From Hybos culiciformis (taxonomy: Eukaryota; Arthropoda; Insecta; Diptera; Hybotidae): a stretch of 64,000 nucleotides of DNA. The translations under genes were made by a program, and so were the position numbers. The DNA lies in assembly GCA_964007475.1 (NCBI GenBank), contig OZ023273.1, forward strand, positions 39,309,525-39,373,524. The letters run 5' to 3'. Of this stretch, positions 40,001 through 51,385 are shown piece after piece; within the stretch, counting starts at the first letter, position 1; the number at the start of each line of letters is the position of its first letter. Under the pieces are notes generated by a model. That model ran no database searches. It was not told the origin of the DNA and saw only the letters and a program-made list of their open reading frames with translations.

Positions 40001-40313
40001 CATTTTTAATTTGATTGTAATCCAATTGATTAATATTAAAATATTTTTTATATATGTCTACATAAAAGTAGCATAATTCAGAGCAAACATAAATATTTAA
40101 GTAAAATTAAAATTTTATGGAAAAAAATGGTTTAATAGTTTTTATGTTTTTAATAGTTTTTTTGTTTTGAATTTTGCGATTTTATTTTAAAATTTATAAT
40201 AGGGAAGTCCTTTTTAATTTTAATTTAATGTTTTTTTTAATTTTTAACGAAATTTCAAGACAGTTTTTGAATATCGACGTGCCGTCAAAAAAATTATATC
40301 TTACGACATAATT
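34077..40313. other. AT-rich non-coding stretch
   Basis: No supported gene, RNA or transposon. A and T runs recur (for example 18 A at 38223-38240 and 20 T at 39067-39086). Frames of 63-85 codons at 36086-36343, 36469-36684, 37006-37197, 38757-38951 and 39831-40076 have no recognisable content. Confidence 0.7.
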
Positions 40314-40321
40314 TAATAACT
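40314..40321. repeat. possible target-site duplication, left copy (taataact)
   Basis: Matches 40615-40622 exactly and brackets the array-plus-core segment. Because the word is AT-rich the match could be chance. Confidence 0.4.
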
Positions 40322-40614
40322 GGGATCCGGATAATTCACCGTAAATTATTCACCGTAAATTATTCACCGTATAGCAATTCACCATATAGCAATTCACCGC
40401 ATAGTAATTCACCATATCGTTATTCACCGTATAGCAATTTACCATATGAGCAATTCACCCTATGAACAATTCACCGTATGAGCAAATCACCGTTTGAGCA
40501 ATTTACCGTATGAGTATTTCACCGTTTTGGTTATGTATTGAGACGTTTGAATTTGTAAATTTGGGACGGGGCGGCCGGCCGTCGGTTGGTCAGTGGGATT
40601 TGCGGCGCAAATCG
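40322..40614. mobile_element. array-plus-GC-core element related to the one at 21.6 kb
   Basis: About 13 units of 14-16 bases run head to tail at 40333-40530, built on attcaccgta: early units end in aaat, middle ones in tatagc and late ones in tatgagc, so the unit drifts along the array. The common core gcaattcaccg matches gcaattcatcg of the 21.6-kb element except one base. The array is followed by a core that ends in an exceptional GC-rich stretch (40564-40614). No opposing array follows, so this may be a one-armed or truncated relative. Eight-base direct repeats (taataact) flank the segment. No coding sequence is present. Confidence 0.55.
40564..40614. other. GC-rich island with nested palindromes
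   Basis: About 50 bases with more than half G+C inside DNA of about 20% G+C. It includes ggacggggcggccggccg and the small hairpin atttgcggcgcaaat. It is the most GC-rich spot I see in the window. Confidence 0.85.
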
Positions 40615-40622
40615 TAATAACT
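40615..40622. repeat. possible target-site duplication, right copy (taataact)
   Basis: Exact match to 40314-40321, directly after the GC-rich core. Confidence 0.4.
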
Positions 40623-43600
40623 ATATAACAATATTGAGTTGGGATGGAGCTTAAAATTAATTAATTTGCGGTAAATTTTCTTTTCAAAATGAATAATTAA
40701 CTATGAGGCTCAATAATTTCCAATTTATAGATCAGATCTTTAATAAAAAGGGAATAAAAGGATAAATTATATCAATTTCTATTAAGTTCTAAATACATAA
40801 TTATTCCAATTTAAATTGAAAATTTTCTTCTAGGCAATAAAAGTCGTTTGCAGTTTTTTTTAACGAAATGTTTATATTAAAGTGATTTGCATATAAACTT
40901 CTCTACATATACTTTTGCTCTTTAAAAACAAAAAAAAAAAAAATGAATAAAATACTGCTCCTATATGTTTAATTATTTTTTTTTTCTGCAAAGTTTTCTT
41001 AATGAAATTAAAATTTTCATACCATAGAAAACTAAAGTGCAATTAAAATTGAAATTAAAATGATTTTTTTTTTCTTCCCATTTAAACAAAAAGAAAATCT
41101 TTTATAATAATTATTAAGTTTAAATATGATGTCATTTGAAAATGACGTTAATTTGAGGTCATTAAAAAATTTGCCACATTTTTCTTCAAATAAATCAATA
41201 AGTTAAAATAAATAGAAAAAAGAAAAAATAGAAAAAAAAAAAATTAAATTTAACTTTTACTTTATTCCAGGAAATCTTTCTCAAACTGGCAACAATTTAT
41301 TACATAAATATTTTCGTAACATATACAACATGGTTTCGAAACGAAGATAAAAATTTAAATATTAAATAAAAATCAATTATGTCAAAAGAATCTTTTTTAA
41401 GCAGTGTGCGACACGAGACAATCCCTAATTGTTCTCAAAATAGAAATTAAATTTAAATTTTTAAGCTGATAATAAAATTTCTATCACAACATAGTTTTTG
41501 GATCCATAATTATACGTTTATTCTATATGAACATCGAAAGGAAAAATTAATTACGTCATAAGTTCTGGTGCTTTAACCTATAAATATTTCCAAAAAGACG
41601 AAAAATTAAATTAAAATTTTAAATCATTTCAATTGTAATTTAAATAAGATAAAATATTAAAAACGGCCCATATTGATATTGACATATAGTATATAAATGT
41701 GTATAGTCTACCTATATTTTTCAAGGTTATATTAAGAAAAGTAGTGCGAAAAAAATTATGACGTTATTTCTTAACTACCTTTTTATATATTTAACATTAA
41801 TATATTTTAAACAAATTGCTTTCAGACAGTTATATATTTTCTCTTCAAGTTTTTTTTTTTTTGTTCAAGTCTTGATTACTCTAACCATCTCCTGTTTTTC
41901 TTCTTCGTTTATATTTATTTATATATATATTTTTTTTTGTTTGAAGCCCCCTTCATTCTAGTTTGGAAAATAACTCGGGGAAATTTTTTTTTTCCATATT
42001 TTTTTTTTATTTTTTTTATTAAAATTATGCTTTTATGAAAATTTGAGTAAAGTTGATGGGTGCTTTTGACTATAGGAATGAAGAAAACAAATAGAAAATG
42101 TTCTATTGAAATTTGCTGACCTCGATTTTTATTTAAGAATATTTAATGAAAAAGGAAAGAAAAAAAATAAATAAAAAAAAAGAAAATATTATGTGAAAAT
42201 TTTATATAAATTTGAAAAAAAAAAGTCAAAACAAAAGGCATAACCACTTGAACTTTTTTTTTTCATTGTTTCTTGATATTAATGTGTATTACAGGGACAG
42301 CTTTAAATATTTGTTTTTATTTAAATGCCAAAGGCATTGAAAATGACCTCAGTTAATGTTTCTAAAAACTAAAAAAAAAAAAATAAAAAAAATGAAATTA
42401 TAATAAAAAATAAAACATAAAGTTTTAACAAAATATAATTGTCAGGCATAGAAATTACGAAATATTTTCATTAGTGACTGAACTTTTCTTTCAATTAAAA
42501 AAAACAAAAAAAAAAACTCTAAAAAATGTTTGTTTTTTAAAATTTAATTTTAGATTTTTTTTTTTTTTTTTTCTGTTTTTGTGTCAATATTCTGTCATTC
42601 ACAAATTATGGAAAATTAATAGCGCCGCATTTTTTTTTTAGATCGAATCATAATATGAACAATTTTTTTTTATTTTTAATGATTTAACGCCATTTTTTCA
42701 TTCAAAGCACAAATAAATAAATTATTAAAATTATTTTTGAAGGATGAATATATCAAATTATTATATTAATTATAGTAGGTGTCATTTTTTCATTACTTTT
42801 TTTTTATTTAACCCGTTGTGACTCTTTGTCTACCGAACAAATTATTATTGATTTTAATTTATTGAAATGCTTATCTTAAGCGTTATAATTTAGATCAAAT
42901 TTTAATTAATAAGTTTTTCATAAAACTAGATAAGCTTTAAATTCTGCCTTAAAAAATTTCTTTATGAGTACATAGTTAGATTCATGAGTTTATAAATCTA
43001 AAATAAAATCGGGGTATTCTATGTAGATGGAGGTCGTGCAAAATAAATAATATGTTGAAAACATTATATAAAAAAATCACATAAAAAATATAAACGCCAT
43101 AACAAATTAATTTTTAGCTGTCAAACTTTCACCAGTTTACAGTTTAATAAAAATTACAGTTAGCTTAAAATTAGCAAAAGTTTAGATAAGTTTAAGTACA
43201 TTTTGTATGATTTATAAAATCTCGAAAAATTTAAAAACCATTTAAAACTCAAAAAAAAAGGCTAATTAATCATTAGTAGCACATTATATTAAACAATAAT
43301 CAATCTGTTATTTCATTAGTCATTACATCGAAAGTATAAAAGCTTAAGAACTCCATTGCTGAAGACTCCATTCAAAATTAAACTAATTACAAAATTTAAT
43401 TTAAAGCTACATAATTTAGTTGGTTCGAGAAAATCTAACCAAAATTACCAGTAAGATGAAATTAGTAAATTAGATAAGATAAGAATAGGTCTATGGTGAA
43501 AATATCAACTGTTGGCTTTTTAACCGCATGTACCAATATGAATATTATTTTGCAAGATTCAGCTCTGGATTTTCTTTTATTTATTTTATGTTTTTGTTTA

Positions 43601-46600
43601 CTGTGTTTTCCTTTTGTTTATTCAAAGTTTTCTTTTTGTTATTTACAGAATCAGGAAAATGAGTGTTAGAAATAAACATGACACTAAATAGAAAACAAAA
43701 TTATATGGATTTTAATAAATTAAAAATAAAGTCACATAAAATCCTTTATAATGTTGTTTTCCATTTCAAAATAATACTTTTTATTCCCAAAAGGGGTGGA
43801 TGAATTGGATATGTGGGTTTTTCTTCTTCTTTTTTTTTTTTTTTTTAAGTTAAAAACAAATATTTTATATGCGAAGAAACAAAAAAAAATATTTTTTTTT
43901 TTGAATAATTTTATAGTTTATAACAAATTTAAAATTTTTATTGTTATATATTTATCTAGTAAGATTAATTATGGAAATTTATTTTTCTTTGATTTTTCTC
44001 TTTTTCTCGTTTTGTTTTTTTTTCATGAGCATTTAACATTTTTAAAATTTAAACATAGAAACATTCTAAAAAGTTTCGGTATTTTGTTAATATATAAACA
44101 AAAATACTTGTATGTAATTAAATGAAGAAAACAATTTGATTCAGCATTTTATATTATTTATCTATTAATCTGTCTTTGGAATGTTAGAAGAGAATAAAAA
44201 AAAAAACTAATATTTACTGGAAAAAAATATTGCTAAAAGGGTGATTTTACAAAAAATAATCATGTAGGTATTTAGAGTTTCTAAGATCTCTAAATAAGTT
44301 TTGAAACTTGATATTGCTATAGATACATAAAATATAGCTTCATCCAATAACCATCTGGCTAAAGTTAAAATACCAATTATGATTAACTTTATATCGGCAT
44401 AATGAAATGAGAAATTTTATATTGCCTCAATTTTCTATTTCTATTGTGAAACGAAATTTTTTTTAGATAATATATAACCATCGATGTTAAGTCAATATAT
44501 TACAATAGATGAATGCCTATAATGTTACAATAAAACCGAGAAATTACTATGTGAATCTATTTTTAGAACAAAAAAAAAAGCGTTTTTTTTTTTTGCCAAT
44601 CTGTCAATTCATTTTCTAACTTTTAGTATTTCGATTGAAAATATACTTCATATTTTTGATTTGTTTTATGCATAATGGTTACAAACATATTTTGATTCTT
44701 TTTTTTTTATAACTATTTTCTTTTCAAAAACTGTGCTTTTCGAATCTAAATGTAAAGCTCTTAATATTTTTTTTTTGCTCGAAATTCTTTTAAAACTTAT
44801 TTGAATCAAATGTAGATAAATTATATTAACATATAAAATGGGAAAACAAAATCATAATCTCTCTGAGGATATTATGTCTGGTTTTTATGTTATCTTATAT
44901 TCCTTATATTATATACACTATTATATTAATTTACATATATATAAATATGTATATAGTATGTGTGTTATATCGATTTATATGTTTTTATATAAAGCGTTAT
45001 ATTATCCTTTCAAAAATAATAAACATAATAAAAGCAATCTGTCAGAAACTATTGCTTTTGTTTATAAAATAAGAAAATCCTTTCTCATATATATAAAAGG
45101 ATAAAAATGTTATACATATATAATATTCGCTTTTTAAAAACATAAACATAATAATACACAAATATCTTAAATAATATACATGTATGTATATATTTATTTT
45201 ATATTCATAACTAAAATAGATTTATTCACATACTTTAGAATAATATATACATATATGTACAAACATATATTACATACAACAAAAATTAATATCTAAAAGC
45301 TTTTCTCTTTTGTTTTATTGCATTGTCAAAAATTTGGAATGCTATTTTAACCAAAATAAATGCTGATACTTCATTTTATGTTTAGAATTTCAATAAATTT
45401 GATTATAAATACATATTATTATAAAAGTTAATGCAAACTCAGCAATATTGAGTATTATTACTATATATGTGAATTAGGAGTACACATATTGTCAATCAGA
45501 AAATTTATTGTAATAACAATAAATAAATAAAAACTAAAAGATATATATTATTTTTGCAACGAAAATTGAGGGATATTATCATGTTAAGTTATAAATTTTA
45601 GCTTCAGCATATTCGATGGAAAAAAGTGTAATCAATTCAACAAAATTGTATGTCTTAATACCGGATACGCCTATCGCGAAAATTCTTTTTTTTTGGAAAA
45701 CAACAACCATTATTTATATTTATTCATATTGTTATATATGTAATTATGTACATATTTTGTATATTTTTAATAATTTTTATGTAATTGATATTTTGACATA
45801 ATTGAACAAACATTTTTTAACATAATGGAACTATTAAGTGTGACATTAAAAATTTAACGAATTGACGTAACATAATATTGTGAATATTTTATATATTAAG
45901 GAATATGAAAAAAAAAAAAAATTAAGTTTAAAAATAAAATATTTTTTATTTTCTGTTTTCAGTGTCAACATAAATTTCTGCCAATGTGTGCCGTTATAAC
46001 ACTTTTATTATTTTTATTAGTATTCTTTTATTTTATTTTAGCTAAATATTTTATTGTTTATTTGTTTTAACTTTATTTTTATTCAAACATACCAAATAAT
46101 TTTTGATTCTAGGATTTATTACCTAAATAAAATTCCTAGAGTTTTTTTTTTTCAGTACAATTGTCTAGATATTTTGTCTCTATATCGAATTATTTTCAAT
46201 TTATTCTAAATTGTAAAATGCTGACTTTTCCTATTTTTATTAAATTTCAGAATATTTTGTTTGCTTTAATTTTTAAGCTCATAAGAATTACAATGTATAT
46301 AGTTTTCTTATTTTTAATAAAGAACTATGCATAAAATGTTATTTAACTTCATATAATAAAGTAAACTTTGGACAACTTTTATTACATAATATCGACAATA
46401 TATTGCTTCATTGAAAAATTGTTTGTAATAAATTATATCCAAAATAGAAAAAAAATTGTTACTATTATCAGAATAATAACATCAGTTAAACCTTGTTTAA
46501 ACCTCTTAAGGAAAATAAAGTTATAACTATTTTGCATTTGAAATAAAAATCATTGTTATGTAAATCATGTAATTACAAAATGTAAATTATGCATAGGTAT

Positions 46601-49600
46601 GGCCTCGCAGTTAATATTTAACCTTTCCGATTCTATGTTGTTTTAATATTGTGTTGTACGTATATGATGTGCTCCTTGCGAATGACGATATACTAATTAG
46701 ACCACAATAAATAATTTATATTTAAATCATTCGAATAAATCGAATTTAATTAGCATCTAACAAACTATTAAAAACTTTTAACTAGGTTTGATCAGTGTAA
46801 AATATATACTCTAAATTTTCTCTTATTTTCGTAATAAATTTTTGCATATTTTTTTTTTCAAGTAAGATTATTGTTAAAAAATGAATTTTCTTAACAAGAT
46901 TTTAATTTTATAGAAAAATGCAAAGAAAATAAGTTAAAATAAGCTACTTTGTATGCAAATTTTTAATTTTTTTTTTTGCAAAGTTTTTAGAAAGACTTTT
47001 TAAGTACTCTTACATTTATAATAATATGTATAAAAATTATTATTTTATATTTTAATAAAATTCTCGAAGGATTTTCTTCTAAGAAGAAGAACGAGAAAAT
47101 ATTTTTTTTTTTTTATTTGAAGATTTAAAATTATTATTTTAGAAGAGAGAAAAAAAAAATCACTTGAGCATCGTTAAAATAAAAGTTTGAATTAATTTTT
47201 TTTTTCTATGATTTTAATTTTAGGTTTAGATTTTTGTTTTCATTGTGGGTTTAAAAAATTAGCTGAAAAATTTCTTTAAAAATTCGAAAAATAAAAAATA
47301 AAATTTTATCTAATTCAATAGCATAATATTTTTGAAAAATTAAAATGAATAAATAAATATCAATACAAATTAAACAACGTACGGTAGTAAGTTCATTACT
47401 TGGGAACGGCGAGGTCTATCTAAAATCTATTTTATTTTATTTTTTTAATATTCGTACTGGAAATTTTGGGAAAAAGACTAGGTTAAAGCGAGACAACGTT
47501 CGCGTCGTAATCGACTACAGTTATTATTAAAAATCTATAAAACTATATACCAGAGAAAAATACTTAATTAGCTTAGAATCCAAATAAAGAAAAGTTTATC
47601 CAATTGAACAAAATTTAAGAAATTTTATTCTTGATAATATTTATACACATATACTTCCAAAGTCCAACATATTTAGAATTAAATTGAATTTTTTTTTTTT
47701 TTAAATAAGAATTAATCGAAAGTAATTTACCATCTCAATTTTTGTTTTTTTTTTCTATTTAATGTTCTCTGGAGGTTATGCTAAAAATCTTTATTATTCG
47801 TTATAATAAGAATTTAAGAATTAAATAAAAAAAAGATGAAACATTAAAATAACAGCAAAGATATAAAAATAAAAGAAAGAAAAGATGAAAAAAATTAATT
47901 TAACGGTATAAGAAACGAGGGAAAAATTACTGAACTTCTCATAGAATTTTATTACAGTTTTGATATTTATTTATATCTTTGTAGGTAAAAAGAAAAATAT
48001 TTTTTCATTTAATTTTTCCTTTCCTTTATTTTTCTATCAAAATTTCATGTAAAATATTCCAATTCATTTAACTTTTAAAGAAGCTGGACGGGTATTGAAA
48101 AATGTTGTTTCATCATTAAATATACTAAAATTATGTATACTTTTATATAGTTTTTAATAAAAAGGCTTAGATTTCTGCATTGAAACAAAATAGTATTTTT
48201 TATCAAGTTTAAAAATTAACATAAAAAAATTATGTTTTAATTAAATGTCCGTTCGTTCTTTCATAACTATAAAGGTCACTTAATATAGGACAAAGTTGAA
48301 GTTAAATTGAAAGTTCTTAAAAAAAATCAATGTAAAAGTTTGGTCAAAATGCACCAATCACAGATGGGAGAAGTTCTAATTTTATATTTTTATCAGAGAA
48401 AAACAATTCTGGCGGTTTCAATACATAATTTTTATTATAAAGTCAAAGGAAAAATCATATAAACAACACAAAAGTTACGTATGCATATACCTACTCTTAA
48501 CTATTTTTTAATTTATTAAAATACTTAAAACAAAAATTTATGTGTAGGTACGTACATACATTAAAATAAAATTTATCTTTCTATATTTTTATTTTGATTT
48601 TTGGTTAAAATTAAGTGCCATAGGGGCTCTATAAGTTCATTGAAAGGTCTTTTAAACAAGTTTTTTTTTTTTTATTTCATTTCTCATATTTTTAATTAAA
48701 AACTCAGAGTGAAAAATTGCAAAATCATACATGGAAAATGCAAAAAAAAAAAAATTAAAAAAAAAGCTTTCAAAATATTTGCTTTATAAAAAGGCTTGAA
48801 GTTAAGTGCGTTGTTCATTTCATTTTCATTATTGCATTTTTTTTTTTTTGTTTTATTTTATTTCCCTTATTCTGCTTGACTTTTATAATTTTTCGTTTTT
48901 GCTTTATTTAGTACAGTCCATTGTTAATAACAAGAGTAGTTAACTTCAAGAATAGGTTAAACTACATTAAAACATATTCTATTGTTGCTATATAAAATAA
49001 TTCTATTGTCCTTTTATAACGTATAATAGAAATTTGATGGTCAAATGATAAAATGTAGTAAAAAAAGGATAAAATAGGGATTTTTATTAAAATTTTTGAC
49101 CAAATTTACAATTGAAAAGAAATTTTTAATATGAAACTTTAAACTTCCAAAAATTTAAATTTATACCTATATGATTTATTGCAATATTGTTTTATGTTGA
49201 ATTTTTATTTTAAAGAAGAGAAAATCAATCGATAATGAATTTTAAAAGGAATTATTATAAAGAACAATTTTTATTATTAGTTTCTCATTGCGGGATCCCA
49301 GAAGAATCTACTCTCAAAGTTATTTACAAAATCTACCAATTTTATGTTTACCTCCAGCGACCAATTATTTTCAAATAAAAGCACTACATATATGCTTAAA
49401 TAATCAATTTCAGAAAAGAAATCCAGACATTATTGGTAAAGTGAGATAAAAATATTATTTTTCAAGAAAATAATTTTTCTTTCATTACAATTATTTTCAG
49501 TGAAAATAATATTACACAAAACATCGCATATATAAGGTTTGGTTTACCAAAAGTAGTAACCACATCTATTGAATGGTATTTTCATAGAATTCAAATTTAT

Positions 49601-51210
49601 TTTTTTATACGTTTTTTTTTATTAAGTTTTTATTTTATTTTATATTTTTTAGCAGCAATATTTTATTTTTTTTTTGTGAAAGATGAATGTTTATCTTTAT
49701 ACTCTTAAGAGTGGAAGATTAAAATGACTTTCCCCAATTGCTGCTACAGGAATAATATGCTTGGGAAAAATGAACTTATGTATTATACCTTGAAAATAAA
49801 AAAAAATAAAAAATAAATGTATACATGTACATTTAAATATGTGTTTATATTGTATGTATAACAAATAAAATGAAAAACAAAAAAAAAAAAATGGAATAAA
49901 ATAAAATAAAAGGGTGCTCTTTTCGGTGCTTGACACTTTTCTGGCATGTTCTGAATGAACGTTAATGTGTTCAAGTTTAATTTATTTTACATAAAGAGGA
50001 AAAAAAAAAATAAATAAATGAAATTGAAGAAAGAAATTCAAAATTTGAAATGTGTTGAATTTGAACGCGAAAAAAAAAAAAAAATTTAAAATGTATGCAC
50101 CCTAGAAGAAAATTTCCTTTTCAATTTCAACACCTGAATTCTTTCGCGAAATTCTAAACATCTTTTGAATAAAAGAAAAAAAATTTATATATATTTTTCT
50201 TAATAACATGCTTTTACATACATACATTCATTTCATTTGTACATACATTTACATCCCTTATTAAAACAATTTTCATAAAATATGTTTGTTTATTCAAAGA
50301 ACTTAAAAAAAAAAAAAATAATTAATTATAATTTTATTTTTAATTCCAACTTTTCTTTCCTATTTCTTCTCTCTTTGTTCGAATATTTCACATTTTCTTT
50401 TAATTGTAAGCATTTTTTCGTTAATTTTCTTTTTTTATTATCAGACTTTTACATTTTCACTGTAGTATTATAGTGAATTGAAGCTTTAGTACAGAAAATG
50501 ACACAAATTATATAAGTGAAAACATAGAGAACTATAGTATAATCCAGTTTTGGGAATCAACAACCAATAGAAAAATTTTCTAATCTTGTTTTAAAAATCC
50601 ATAAATTTACTTGTAGTCGAGGTGTTTATAGATGATTCGCAGGCAGATTTAATGTGTGAATATATTTATTTCTCGATTTATTTTTTATTTAGAATTTGGC
50701 GAGAATTATCTTAACTATGAATTTGAAAGAATCCTAGTTGAATTAATTTTTACAGAAAATGAATTCATGATAATTATTTTCTTACTTAACCTATTATTAT
50801 TCTTACGCAAGTTTTGTGCATATATAAACAAATAAGAACATAATTTCTGATTTTTAAAATATACCTATTTTTATTTATTATAATTGGAATGATTTAAGGG
50901 TAACCACAAATTATTTTCTTTTTATACAGAAATCAATAGTTCTAAAAATTAATGAATAACTACAGTGTGGGAAAAATATGATCAATGATTATATTCAAAT
51001 ATTAATAATAAGTAAACCTTGATTGTTCAATCCTTTTAGATTAAATAAAACAACAAATAAAGAGTATAGGTATAAGAGAAATTATTAAATGCTTGCTAAA
51101 CATAAAATGATTTAATATTATAATCAGTACCGTATTTTTTTATAACTATACAGATGCATTAAATTTCATATTTCCCCTACTGTAAGTGGAATAGTTTTAA
51201 ATTTAATTAG
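40623..51210. other. AT-rich non-coding stretch upstream of Gbeta76C
   Basis: About 10.6 kb with no supported gene. It contains many A or T runs, a GC-elevated patch at 47380-47520 with no readable product, and a GC-elevated patch at 49235-49400 with a 47-codon frame, listed separately. Frames at 43796-44125 and 49697-49974 are dominated by homopolymer-encoded residues. Confidence 0.7.
49235..49378 (+). CDS. unassigned 47-codon open frame
   Basis: An ATG-started frame ends in TAA at 49376-49378. It contains FLLLVSHCGIPEESTLKVIY and lies in a patch richer in GC than its flanks. A second frame over the same bases is also open, which weakens the case for selection on either. No family is recognised and no splice partners are evident; it could be a repeat relic. 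Confidence 0.12.
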   Translation: MNFKRNYYKEQFLLLVSHCGIPEESTLKVIYKIYQFYVYLQRPIIFK

Positions 51211-51211
51211 T

Positions 51212-51222
51212 TAATTTAATTA
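51212..51222. promoter_or_regulatory. P3/RCSI-like homeodomain site (taatttaatta)
   Basis: The sequence fits TAATYNRATTA, the dimeric homeodomain site that forms the core of Rhodopsin Conserved Sequence I in Drosophila photoreceptor promoters. It lies about 165 bases upstream of the Gbeta76C start codon, a sensible place for an eye-specific gene. In DNA this AT-rich such a word arises by chance several times per 64 kb, so the assignment rests on location. Confidence 0.25.
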
Positions 51223-51385
51223 TTTATTTCTATTTCGTCAAATAGAAAACTATGCAAGAAAACACGAAACTAGTTTATTATTCATTGTTGAATTGAATAC
51301 GTGTTGAAAATAATTTCGTTAAAAAAATACATTATAAAAAAAATTATTTCATTAATTGTAAGAAAGATTTTTAAGCGAACTAAAA

